64,000 bases of DNA. It comes from Clostridium sp. GTDB taxonomy: Bacteria; Bacteroidota; Bacteroidia; Bacteroidales; Muribaculaceae. Where the stretch lies: the NCBI GenBank assembly GCA_023663805.1, contig JAMPGR010000001.1, positions 307,862-371,861 of the forward strand, in the 5' to 3' direction. A model generated the notes under the pieces. It saw only the letters and a list, made by a program, of their open reading frames with translations, made no database searches and was not told where the DNA came from. This document shows, piece by piece, positions 43,312 to 52,333 of this stretch (position 1 is its first letter; the number at the start of each line of letters is the position of its first letter). A program made the position numbers and the translations under genes.

Positions 43312-44559
43312 ATGTTCTACTATCTGAGTGAATATCTGCTCGAATCAGGCGTTCCGGGCTCCCGGTTGATGACCTACGTGACCGTCCGCTCCGGATGCGC
43401 CTTCATCCTCTCCCTCTTTGTCGCCCTCTTTCTGGGCCACAAAATAATCGGGATGCTCCAGCGCCACCAGATCGGCGAAATCGTCCGCGACATGGGGTTC
43501 GCCGGAGAAAACCGAAAACGGGGAACCCCGACTATGGGGGGAATAATCATTATCCTGGCGATCGTCATACCCTGTCTGCTGGTCAGCCGCCTCGGAAACA
43601 TCTATATGATACTCATGCTCGTCACGACCCTCTGGCTCGGATCGATCGGCTTCCTCGACGACTGGCTGAAAATCAAACGCCGCAACAAAGACGGCCTCGG
43701 CGGATGGTACAAGATCGCCGGACAGGCCGTGCTCGGCGTCGTCGTCGGCATGACGATGTGGCTCAGCCCCGACATCGTAATCCGCCAGAACTACGAGATC
43801 GAGAACATCCCCGGTCAGGAAATCGAGGTAGAATACCGCGCCGACGATGTAAAGACCGCCGAGACGACGATCCCCTTCATCAAAAACCACAACTTCAACT
43901 ACAGCTGGCTGACCGCCTGGGCCGGAAAATACGCGACCGTCGGCGGATGGCTCCTCTTCGTCCTCGTCAGCATAATCGTCATCACCGGAACATCGAACGG
44001 CGCGAACCTGAACGACGGAATGGACGGGATGTGCACCGGCGTCTCGGCCATCATCGGCGTCGCCCTGGCAATCATGGCATATCTGAGCGCAAACATAATC
44101 TACGCCTCATACCTGAACATCATGTATATCCCCGGAAGCGAGGAACTCGTTGTCTTCATCGCCGCCTTCATCGGCGCCCTGACCGGATTCCTCTGGTACA
44201 ACACCGCCCCGGCCCAGGTCTTCATGGGGGACACCGGCTCGCTGACAATCGGCGGAATCATCGCCGTCTTCTCGCTGCTGATCCACAAAGAACTCCTCCT
44301 GCCGCTGCTCTGCGGGATCTTCTTCGTCGAGGCCCTCAGTGTGATTATCCAGACCCGCTACTTCCGCTGGTCAGGCGGCGGACGCGTCTTCAAATGCACC
44401 CCAATCCACGACCACTTCCGCAAACCGGGCGACGGCTCGATCCGCGCCCTGATCCAGCGCCCCTACACCGTCCTCGACGAACCGAAGATCGTCACCCGCT
44501 TCTGGATCATCGGCATCCTCCTTGCCGCCCTGACCTTCGTTACACTAAAAATTCGCTGA
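43312..44559 (+). CDS. mraY: Phospho-MurNAc-pentapeptide translocase MraY
   Basis: 415 residues with about ten membrane helices. Conserved DD and NxxNxxDGxDG motifs are GFLDDWLK and GANLNDGMDGM; the C-terminal GMDGxx and FRKPGDGSIRALIQRP-type region is also present (HDHFRKPG). It loads the precursor onto undecaprenyl phosphate to make lipid I. It has a longer periplasmic insertion of about 45 residues (near 160-205, NYEIENIPGQEIEVEY) than the E. coli protein, as usual in Bacteroidetes. Confidence 0.96.
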   Translation: MFYYLSEYLLESGVPGSRLMTYVTVRSGCAFILSLFVALFLGHKIIGMLQRHQIGEIVRDMGFAGENRKRGTPTMGGIIIILAIVIPCLLVSRLGNIYMILMLVTTLWLGSIGFLDDWLKIKRRNKDGLGGWYKIAGQAVLGVVVGMTMWLSPDIVIRQNYEIENIPGQEIEVEYRADDVKTAETTIPFIKNHNFNYSWLTAWAGKYATVGGWLLFVLVSIIVITGTSNGANLNDGMDGMCTGVSAIIGVALAIMAYLSANIIYASYLNIMYIPGSEELVVFIAAFIGALTGFLWYNTAPAQVFMGDTGSLTIGGIIAVFSLLIHKELLLPLLCGIFFVEALSVIIQTRYFRWSGGGRVFKCTPIHDHFRKPGDGSIRALIQRPYTVLDEPKIVTRFWIIGILLAALTFVTLKIR

Positions 44560-44565
44560 CAGACA

Positions 44566-45984
44566 ATGACAACCGAAAACAATAACACTAACAATAACAA
44601 TACAACCCCAACAGAGAACCGCCGCCGCCGCATCGTCGTCCTCGGCGGAGGAGAAAGCGGCGTCGGCGCCGCAATCCTCGCCAAAGACAAAGGTTTCGAC
44701 ATCTTCGTCAGCGACAGCGCCGCGATCCCCGAACGATACAAGGAGACACTCGAGCGCGAGCAGATTCCCTGGGAGGAAGGGGGACACACCCCCTCCCTGA
44801 TCCTCAACGCCGACGAAGTCGTCAAAAGCCCCGGAATCCCCCCGACCGCCCCGCTCGTCGTCCGTCTCCGGGAGCAGGGAACCCCGATCATCTCCGAAAT
44901 CGAATTCGCCGGAAGGTTCACCGACGCGAAGATGGTCTGCATAACCGGAAGCAACGGAAAGACAACGACGACCCTGCTGACCTACCATATCCTCCGACAG
45001 GCCGGCATCGACGCCGGCCTCGCCGGGAATGTCGGCCACAGCCTCGCCGCGCAGGTTGCCCGCGACCCCCACGACGTCTATGTCATCGAACTCTCGAGTT
45101 TCCAGCTCGAGAACATGTATCGCTTCAAGGCAAACATCGCCGTCATCCTGAACATCACCCCCGACCATCTCGACCGCTACGACTACAAGATGGAGAACTA
45201 CGTCAACGCGAAGTTCCGCATACTCCGCAACCAGACCCCCGAAGACGCCTTCATCTACTGGCAGGACGACCCCGTCATCCGCCGCCAGATCGAACAGATC
45301 GAAGTCGAGGCGCGCCAGTTCCCCTTCGCCGTCGAACAAGAAGGATCGACCGCCGCATACCTGACCGACAACGAAACCGAAATCCGGGTCAACACCCCCG
45401 GCGAACAGTTCGAAATGGCCCGCGCCGAACTCTCGCTCAGCGGCCTCCACAACCTCTACAACTCCCTGGCCGCCGCCCTCTCGGCCTGTCTGCTCCATAT
45501 CGGAAAAGAGGATATCCGCCGCTCGCTCAGCGACTTCCGAGGCGTCGAACACCGCCTCGAATATGTCGCGACGATCGACGGCGTGCGCTGGATCAACGAC
45601 TCGAAGGCGACGAACGTAAACTCCTGCTGGTATGCGCTCGAGAGCATGCCCGCCGGACGCCATACGGTCCTGATCCTCGGCGGAAAAGACAAGGGCAACG
45701 ACTACTCCGAAATCGCCCCGCTGGTCGGCGAAAAGGTCAAGACGATCGTCTGTATGGGGAAAGACAACACCCCGATCCTCGACTTCTTCCGCGGCAAAAT
45801 CGCCGACATCCGCGACACCCACACCCTGGCCGACTGTATCGCCGCCTGCCGCGCCGCCGCCGACGACGGCGATACAGTCCTGCTCTCCCCCTGCTGCGCC
45901 AGCTTCGACCTCTTCAACAGTTACGAAGATCGCGGCCGGCAGTTCAAAAAAGCGGTCCGCAACCTGCTCCCCCCGACAGATTAA
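44566..45984 (+). CDS. murD: UDP-MurNAc-L-Ala-D-Glu ligase MurD
   Basis: 472 residues. An Asn-rich N-terminal tail of about 20 residues, the Rossmann start RRRIVVLGGGESGVGAA, the ATP loop ITGSNGKTTTTLL and the carbamoylated-lysine region (MENYVNAKFRI), then the C-terminal DSKATNVNS. Adds D-Glu to UDP-MurNAc-L-Ala. The poly-Asn start is a run of AAC/AAT codons and is probably not part of the fold; a later start is not available. Only 6 nt after mraY. Confidence 0.96.
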   Translation: MTTENNNTNNNNTTPTENRRRRIVVLGGGESGVGAAILAKDKGFDIFVSDSAAIPERYKETLEREQIPWEEGGHTPSLILNADEVVKSPGIPPTAPLVVRLREQGTPIISEIEFAGRFTDAKMVCITGSNGKTTTTLLTYHILRQAGIDAGLAGNVGHSLAAQVARDPHDVYVIELSSFQLENMYRFKANIAVILNITPDHLDRYDYKMENYVNAKFRILRNQTPEDAFIYWQDDPVIRRQIEQIEVEARQFPFAVEQEGSTAAYLTDNETEIRVNTPGEQFEMARAELSLSGLHNLYNSLAAALSACLLHIGKEDIRRSLSDFRGVEHRLEYVATIDGVRWINDSKATNVNSCWYALESMPAGRHTVLILGGKDKGNDYSEIAPLVGEKVKTIVCMGKDNTPILDFFRGKIADIRDTHTLADCIAACRAAADDGDTVLLSPCCASFDLFNSYEDRGRQFKKAVRNLLPPTD

Positions 45985-46011
45985 CCCCGAAGAAAAACTC
46001 TCTATAACAAA

Positions 46012-47403
46012 ATGAACCCCCAGAACCCGACGACAACCGAACTCGAAACGACAGCGCAGGCCGCTCCGACCCTTAGCGAACGCGCCGCAGCGATCACCCC
46101 CCGAATGAAAGGGGACCGGTCGCTGTGGGGCATCTACCTGCTGCTGATCATCGTCTCTCTGGTCGAACTCTACAGCGCCTCCTCCCAGGAGGTCTCGGCC
46201 GAGAGCAGCTTCGGCGTATACTCCCCGATCATCCGCCACGGCGTACAGCTCTTCCTCGGATTCCTGATCATCCTCTTCATCCAGTCGAGAAGTTACGTAA
46301 ACTTTATCCTCTGGGGTCCACTGATCGCGATCGGCAGTTTCCTGATGATGCTCGCCGTGCTGAAATACGGCGAGGATATCAACGGCGCAAAACGAAGCCT
46401 CGACCTCTATTTCATAACCGTCTACCCCTCGGAGTTCATCAAACTCTCGGCCGCGATCATGATCGCCCTGATCATGGCCTGGACCCACTCGAAGAAGAAC
46501 AACGAGAAACTGAAGAACCTCGGCGTGTGGCTCTCGGCCGGAGTCGCCGTCATCTTCGGCGGTGTGCTCTTCACCCAGGGTCTGACCAACACAATCCTTC
46601 TGATGGGCATCAGTTTCGCCATGATGATTATCGGCGGCGTCGGTTTCAAACAGCTTGTCAAGGTGCTCTGTGTCTATCTTCTGGTTGCGCTTTTTCTCGG
46701 CGGAATCGGAATAATATGGAGCAAATCGACCGCCCCGGCCAAGACCGAACAGACCGGACAGGCCGCATTGACCGACGACGACGACGAACAGACAAAATCC
46801 GAAGCCGGACTGTTTGACCGCTTCGAGACTTGGATCGCACGCCTCGAGCGCTTCGCCCAGAAAGACTCGATCCCGAAATATGAGCAGCGCGTGACAGACA
46901 AAAACCGCCAGGAGATGTATGGCTACATGGCCCAGGCCCACGGCGGCCTGACCGGCGTACTCCCCGGCAACTCCCGCGAGACCGCCCGCCTGCCGCTCGC
47001 CTTCTCCGACTATATCTACTCGATCATCGTCGAAGAATGGGGGCTCGCCGGCGGTGTCTTCGTCATGATTCTCTATCTCTGGCTCCTCGCACGCGCCAGT
47101 TCAATCGCCTCGCGGTGTAACCAGCGTTTCGCCGCGCTGCTCGTCATCGGTATGGCCGTCATGATCGTCCTCCAGGCGCTGTTCCATATGGCGATCGTGA
47201 CAGGCGTGTTCCCCGTCTCCGGACAGCCCCTTCCGCTGATCTCGAAAGGGGGAACATCGATACTCGTCACCTCGATCGCCTTCGGCATCATGCTTAGCGT
47301 CAGCCGCTTCGGTCTGAAAACCGAACGACGCCAGGATGCATCCGAAGAAAGCGAACTACTCCCCGAATCGATGCGTTCGGAAAACCCCAACATGCTTGTC
47401 TGA
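46012..47403 (+). CDS. ftsW: FtsW peptidoglycan polymerase
   Basis: 463 residues with about ten membrane helices and SEDS-family motifs (RSLDLYFITVYPSEFIKLSAA, YIYSIIVEEWGLAGG, PLPLISKGGTSIL). An acidic insertion (TDDDDEQTKSEAG, about 245-257) lies within a large extracytoplasmic loop between helices. It polymerises septal glycan together with FtsI. The catalytic Asp of the family is probably in the loop near residue 280-300, which is not certain from reading alone. Confidence 0.95.
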   Translation: MNPQNPTTTELETTAQAAPTLSERAAAITPRMKGDRSLWGIYLLLIIVSLVELYSASSQEVSAESSFGVYSPIIRHGVQLFLGFLIILFIQSRSYVNFILWGPLIAIGSFLMMLAVLKYGEDINGAKRSLDLYFITVYPSEFIKLSAAIMIALIMAWTHSKKNNEKLKNLGVWLSAGVAVIFGGVLFTQGLTNTILLMGISFAMMIIGGVGFKQLVKVLCVYLLVALFLGGIGIIWSKSTAPAKTEQTGQAALTDDDDEQTKSEAGLFDRFETWIARLERFAQKDSIPKYEQRVTDKNRQEMYGYMAQAHGGLTGVLPGNSRETARLPLAFSDYIYSIIVEEWGLAGGVFVMILYLWLLARASSIASRCNQRFAALLVIGMAVMIVLQALFHMAIVTGVFPVSGQPLPLISKGGTSILVTSIAFGIMLSVSRFGLKTERRQDASEESELLPESMRSENPNMLV

Positions 47404-47411
47404 CAAAAACA

Positions 47412-48590
47412 ATGAAAACACCCGAAAACAACAACGATAAGAAAACCGCCCCCGGGCGCCATCCACGCATACTGATCAGCGGCGGCGGAACCGGCGGACA
47501 CATCTTCCCCGCCCTCGCCATAGCCGACGCCATACGCCGCCTGCGCCCCGACGCCGAGATACTCTTCGTCGGCGCCGAAGGGCGCATGGAGATGGAACGA
47601 GTCCCCGCCGCCGGATATCCGATCAAAGGACTCCCCGTCGCCGGTTTCGACCGCAAACACCTTCTGCGAAACATAAAAGTTGTCTGGAAACTCCTCGTCA
47701 GCCTCTGCCGCGCCCGCCGGATCCTGAAGGAATTCAAGCCCGACATCGCCATCGGCGTCGGCGGATATGCAAGCGGCCCGATGCTGAAAGCGGCCCAGAG
47801 ACGCCATATCCCGACCCTGATCCAGGAACAGAACTCATATGCCGGAGTGACCAACAAACTCCTCGGCGGCAAAGCCTCCGCGATCTGTGTCGCCTACGAC
47901 AACATGGAGCGCTTCTTTCCCGCCGACCGTATCATCCAGACCGGAAACCCCGTCCGCGAAAACCTGACCCGCGACCTTCCTCATAAGAACGACGCCCGCC
48001 GCGCCCTCGGTTTTGACCCCGAAAAACCCCTGCTGGTCGTCACCGGCGGAAGCCTCGGCGCCCGGACAGTCAACCGGAGCATGGCCGACGCCTTCCGTTC
48101 GCTGCTCGACAGGGATATCAACATCCTCTGGCAGACCGGAAACCTATACTTCGACGAATACGCCCCTCTGGCCGAAGGTATCGACCCCTCGCGCCTACAG
48201 ATCGTCCGGTTCATAACCGACATGCCGTCTGCCTACGCCGCCGCGACCCTCGTCGTCTCCCGCGCCGGGGCCAGCACGATCTCCGAACTCCAGCTCCTCG
48301 GGATGCCCGCCCTGCTGATCCCCTCGCCGAATGTCGCCGAAGACCATCAGCGCAAGAACGCAATGGCACTGGTCGAACGCCACGCCGCGGCCATGCTCTC
48401 CGACGACGACGCCCCCGCGATGCTCGGCGAAACCGTCGGACACCTGATCACCCACCCCCGCGAACTCGACCTTTTCTCCCGCAATGTCCGGCAGATGGCA
48501 CGGCATGACAGCGCGCGCGTGATCGCCCTCAAGGCCCTCGAACTCGCCGGATTCCCTCCGGTCGAAAACCCCCGAACAACGAAGAAATAA
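47412..48590 (+). CDS. murG: UDP-GlcNAc:lipid I transferase MurG
   Basis: 392 residues. SGGGTGGHIFPALAIA (acceptor loop), GVGGYASGPML, and GGSLGARTVNRSM followed by SRAGASTISELQLLGMPALLIPSPNVAEDHQ (donor site) define it. It makes lipid II at the inner face of the membrane. N-terminal 17 residues are polar and not part of the fold. The TAA stop shares its last A with the murC ATG, so the two are coupled. Confidence 0.97.
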   Translation: MKTPENNNDKKTAPGRHPRILISGGGTGGHIFPALAIADAIRRLRPDAEILFVGAEGRMEMERVPAAGYPIKGLPVAGFDRKHLLRNIKVVWKLLVSLCRARRILKEFKPDIAIGVGGYASGPMLKAAQRRHIPTLIQEQNSYAGVTNKLLGGKASAICVAYDNMERFFPADRIIQTGNPVRENLTRDLPHKNDARRALGFDPEKPLLVVTGGSLGARTVNRSMADAFRSLLDRDINILWQTGNLYFDEYAPLAEGIDPSRLQIVRFITDMPSAYAAATLVVSRAGASTISELQLLGMPALLIPSPNVAEDHQRKNAMALVERHAAAMLSDDDAPAMLGETVGHLITHPRELDLFSRNVRQMARHDSARVIALKALELAGFPPVENPRTTKK

Positions 48591-49987
48591 TGAACGAAGA
48601 CCTGTCAACATACCGAAATATCTATTTCGTCGGCGCCGGCGGCATCGGAATGGCCGCCCTCGAGCGCTATTTCCTGTCGCGCGGCAAAAATATCGCCGGA
48701 TATGACCGTACGCCCTCCGACCTGACTGCCGTCCTCCGGCGCGAAGGGGTCGCGATCTCCTACGACGACAACCCCTCGGCGATCCCCGCCGCGATGACCG
48801 ATCCGGCCGACACTCTCGTTGTCTACACCCCCGCCGTCGGCGAAGAGAACCGGATTCTGAACTATTTCCGCGACAAAGGCTTCACCCCCCTGAAACGCGC
48901 CCGCGTCCTCGGGCTGATCACCCGCAACTCCCGCGGACTATGCTTCGCCGGAACCCACGGAAAGACGACGACCTCGTCAATGGCCGCCCATATACTCCAC
49001 CAGGGGAGCATCGGATGTAACGCGTTCCTCGGAGGAATCCTGAGGAACTACGACAGCAACCTACTGCTGAGCGAAACATCCCCCTACAGCGTCATCGAGG
49101 CCGACGAATATGACCGATCCTTCCACCAACTGACACCCTGGGTCGCCGTCATAACCGCAACCGACCCCGACCACCTCGACATCTACGGAACCGAAGAGGC
49201 CTATCTCGAAAGTTTCCGCCGCTTCACCTCGCTGATACGCCCCGGAGGCGCCCTAGTCGTCCACACCGGACTGAAACTCCGCCCCGACCTCGCCGAAGGA
49301 GTCCGCCTGCTGACCTACAGCCGCGACAGCGGCGACTACCATGCCGAGGATATCCGCCGCGGCGACGGCGAAATCTCGTTCACCCTCGTCACCCCGACAC
49401 GCCGGATCCGCGACATCCGTCCCGGCGTCCCTGTCGAGATAAACATCGAGAACACAATCGCCGCGATGGCCGCCCTCGACGCCGCCGGAATCCTCGAGGA
49501 GGAGAGCGCACGCCGCGCCATGGCCTCCTTCATGGGGCCTAAGCGCCGCTTCGAATTCTGGCTGAAAGAACCGGGTCTGCCCGTACTGATCGACGACTAT
49601 GCCCACCACCCCGACGAACTCCGAGCATCGATTGCCTCGGTTCGTGCGCTCTATCCCGGCCGCCGTCTGACCGTCGCCTTCCAGCCCCATCTCTACAGCC
49701 GCACACGCGACTTCGCCCCGGAATTCGCCGCGGCCTTGTCGGCCGCCGACGATGTCGTTCTGCTCGACATCTACCCCGCCCGCGAAGAACCAATCGAAGG
49801 AGTCACGGCCGCGCTGATCTACGACCGGCTGACTTCCCCCTCCAGAACGATGGCCTCCAAAGAGAACCTCGCCGCGACAATCGCCTCCCGCTCCCCGGAA
49901 GTCGTCCTGACAGCCGGCGCCGGCGATATCTCGACGCTCCTTCCGGCGATCGCCGCGAAAATGAAAGAAACCCCGGTAAAATGCTGA
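48590..49987 (+). CDS. murC: UDP-MurNAc-L-Ala ligase MurC
   Basis: 465 residues. Start IYFVGAGGIGMAALERYFL, ATP loop GTHGKTTTSSM, EADEYDRSFHQLTP and the C-terminal DDYAHHPDELRASI. Adds L-Ala to UDP-MurNAc, the first committed step of the stem peptide. It overlaps the end of murG by one base and ends 3 nt before ftsQ. Confidence 0.97.
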   Translation: MNEDLSTYRNIYFVGAGGIGMAALERYFLSRGKNIAGYDRTPSDLTAVLRREGVAISYDDNPSAIPAAMTDPADTLVVYTPAVGEENRILNYFRDKGFTPLKRARVLGLITRNSRGLCFAGTHGKTTTSSMAAHILHQGSIGCNAFLGGILRNYDSNLLLSETSPYSVIEADEYDRSFHQLTPWVAVITATDPDHLDIYGTEEAYLESFRRFTSLIRPGGALVVHTGLKLRPDLAEGVRLLTYSRDSGDYHAEDIRRGDGEISFTLVTPTRRIRDIRPGVPVEINIENTIAAMAALDAAGILEEESARRAMASFMGPKRRFEFWLKEPGLPVLIDDYAHHPDELRASIASVRALYPGRRLTVAFQPHLYSRTRDFAPEFAAALSAADDVVLLDIYPAREEPIEGVTAALIYDRLTSPSRTMASKENLAATIASRSPEVVLTAGAGDISTLLPAIAAKMKETPVKC

Positions 49988-49990
49988 ACG

Positions 49991-50878
49991 ATGTTCGAAC
50001 GACTGAAAAAAACAAACCTGAGACTGGTTCTCAACATCGCACTGTCGCTGATGCTGCTCGGCTATCTCGTCGTCGCGCTCGGCTTCACGACCCGGCTGTC
50101 GTCCCAGCGTCTCTGTCAGGGAATCGGCGTCGAGATTCTCGACTCGGCCCGGAACGGTTTCGTCCGCGCCGCCGAAATCGAGCGCGAACTCGGTGATCTC
50201 TACACGACCGCCAAAGGAACACCCCTGTCACAGATCGACCTCCACGCGATCGAGCAACACCTCGCCGCCATCGACAAAATCGAACATGTCGAAGCGGTCG
50301 TCCTGACAAACGACTCGGTTCTGGTCCGCGTCACCCCGCTCGTCCCCGTCGCCCGGATCTTCGAGGAGGGCCACCCGTCGTACTACATCAACCATAGCGG
50401 AAAACGGTTCCTCGCCGACGCGCGCTACACAATGGATGTCCCGGTCATCCGCGGCGAATTCTCCCGTCAGACCATCGACCCGCTCGAACTGATACCCCTG
50501 GCCGAATATATCGAAAACGACCGGCGGCTGCGCGACATGTTCTCGATGATCGACGTCCGCTCCCGCAATGACATCTATCTCGTCCCGAACATCCTCGGCC
50601 AGGTCGTCGAATTCGGCACTGTCGACAATATCCCGGCCAAATTCCGGCGCCTCGAACGGTTCTACAAGGAGGTTTTGCCCGAAAAAGGATGGAACTTCTA
50701 CGACACAATCTCCGTCAAATGGAACGGGCAGGTTGTCGGGACCCTCGCGCGGAAACACACCCGCGACCCTCTTCCGGTCGTCATCGAGACCCCTCCGGCC
50801 GAAGCCGACGAAGAGGGGGTCGTTGTCTCCGGCGACTCGACCCTGCTGGTCAGAAAACCGGTCCCCGCCAGACAATGA
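49991..50878 (+). CDS. ftsQ: Cell division protein FtsQ
   Basis: 295 residues. One membrane helix (about 14-34) and a POTRA-like periplasmic domain (about 45-115; IEQHLAAIDKIEHVEAVVLTNDSVLVRVTPLVPVARIF) followed by a beta-rich region. It links FtsL/FtsB-like proteins with later division proteins. The C-terminus (about 255-295) is Pro/Glu-rich and disordered. Position between murC and ftsA supports it. Confidence 0.9.
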   Translation: MFERLKKTNLRLVLNIALSLMLLGYLVVALGFTTRLSSQRLCQGIGVEILDSARNGFVRAAEIERELGDLYTTAKGTPLSQIDLHAIEQHLAAIDKIEHVEAVVLTNDSVLVRVTPLVPVARIFEEGHPSYYINHSGKRFLADARYTMDVPVIRGEFSRQTIDPLELIPLAEYIENDRRLRDMFSMIDVRSRNDIYLVPNILGQVVEFGTVDNIPAKFRRLERFYKEVLPEKGWNFYDTISVKWNGQVVGTLARKHTRDPLPVVIETPPAEADEEGVVVSGDSTLLVRKPVPARQ

Positions 50879-50925
50879 AATTAATCTTGGAAAACCCGAA
50901 ATAAAACAAAATATAAAGACAACAT

Positions 50926-52257
50926 ATGGAAGCAAAACACTTAGTTGGAATAGAAATCGGCAGTTCGAAGATCAAGGCTGCGGTCGGATTCCTCGACCGC
51001 GACGGAGCCCTGACAATCCAGGCCGTCGAAGAGACCCCGATTCTCGACAGCGTGCGCTACGGCGTCATCTGTAATGTCGAACTCGTTGCGACATCCCTGG
51101 CGACACTCCTCTCCCGCCTCGGCGAGAGGTTCGAGCCCCGCCTGATCGAATCGGTCTATGTCGCCGTCGGCGGCCTCTCGACCGCGACCGTCAGCGTCGA
51201 GGTCGACCGCCAGCTTCCCGACGAAATGGAAATCACACGAACTCTGGTCGACCAGTTGAAAAACGAAGCCCTGTCGACAAACCGCTCCGGAAAAGATATC
51301 GTCGAGATCACTCCCGTACAGTATTCGATCGACAAAAAACCGACAGACCATCCCGAGGGTATGTTCGGACGCCATGTCCGCGCCCGCTTCAACCTGATCG
51401 CCTGCCGGCCCCAGATCAAGTGTAACCTCGTACGCGTCCTGGGCGACAAACTCGGCTTGAAGATCAACGGCCTGATCGTCCGTCAGATAGCCGAGGCCGA
51501 CGTCGTCATCACAAACGAAGAGAAGCGCCAGGGTTGCATGCTCGTCGATTTCGGTGCCGAAACAACGACAGTCTCGATCTACCGAAAGGGTACGCTCCAG
51601 TATATGGCGACGATTCCCCTGGGCTCGCGGAACATCACGAAAGACCTGATGGCGATCCACCATCTCGAGGAAAAAGCCGAGGATATCAAGAAAATCGGCG
51701 GCAGCGCGATCCCGACCAACGGCGGCGACCACTCCTCCGGAGTCGACTTCACTGAATCGAACAACTACGTCGCCGCACGCGCCGGCGAAATTATCGCGAA
51801 CATAAGGGCCCAGATTGAATATGCCGGGATGAAACCGGCCGACCTCCCCTCCGGAATAATCATTATCGGCAACGGCGCGAAACTCCGCGAATTCAACAGC
51901 CGCCTGCAGACCGTTACCAAACTCCCCGTCCGACAGGGATTCCCCTCCGGCACAATCCGTATCGCCGACAGCCGCATACGCCCCTCCGACTCGGTCGACA
52001 TCATCGGCGTCCTCGCCGCCGCCGCCGCGCTCCCCGAACCCCGCGAATGCATGCCCCTCCCCCCGGCCCCCGAACCGGAACCGGTCCCCGAACCGGTCGT
52101 GGAAACTGTCGCTGCCGAACCGGATCCTGATCCCGAGCCCGAACCCGAACGTCATACGACCCGCGACTCGTTCCTCAACCGGCTCGGACGCCGGTTCCGC
52201 AACCTGATGGACGGCCCCGACGACGAAGACGACGACTTCATCGACGACAAAGACTGA
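50926..52257 (+). CDS. ftsA: Cell division protein FtsA
   Basis: 443 residues of actin fold. The N-terminal nucleotide site (VGIEIGSSKIKAAVG), then LVDFGAETTTVSIYRKG, and IIIIGNGAKLREFN mark the nucleotide sites. The C-terminal tail is Pro/Glu-rich; near residue 418 an amphipathic helix (RDSFLNRLGRRFRNLM) would bind the membrane, followed by an acidic end (DDEDDDFIDDKD). The helix is usually last in FtsA, so the acidic extension after it is unusual. It anchors FtsZ polymers to the membrane. Confidence 0.96.
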   Translation: MEAKHLVGIEIGSSKIKAAVGFLDRDGALTIQAVEETPILDSVRYGVICNVELVATSLATLLSRLGERFEPRLIESVYVAVGGLSTATVSVEVDRQLPDEMEITRTLVDQLKNEALSTNRSGKDIVEITPVQYSIDKKPTDHPEGMFGRHVRARFNLIACRPQIKCNLVRVLGDKLGLKINGLIVRQIAEADVVITNEEKRQGCMLVDFGAETTTVSIYRKGTLQYMATIPLGSRNITKDLMAIHHLEEKAEDIKKIGGSAIPTNGGDHSSGVDFTESNNYVAARAGEIIANIRAQIEYAGMKPADLPSGIIIIGNGAKLREFNSRLQTVTKLPVRQGFPSGTIRIADSRIRPSDSVDIIGVLAAAAALPEPRECMPLPPAPEPEPVPEPVVETVAAEPDPDPEPEPERHTTRDSFLNRLGRRFRNLMDGPDDEDDDFIDDKD

Positions 52258-52333
52258 ATCCACCCCCCCGGCCTACCTGCCATAAGTAAGAAAAAACCAA
52301 CCAAGTGTGTTACAAGCAAAATAAACGAAAAAA

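Noticed and set aside
44545-46941. Open frame of nearly 800 codons on the minus strand opposite murD and ftsW
   Set aside because: Shadow of two certain genes; the predicted protein is a low-complexity acidic chain without motifs.
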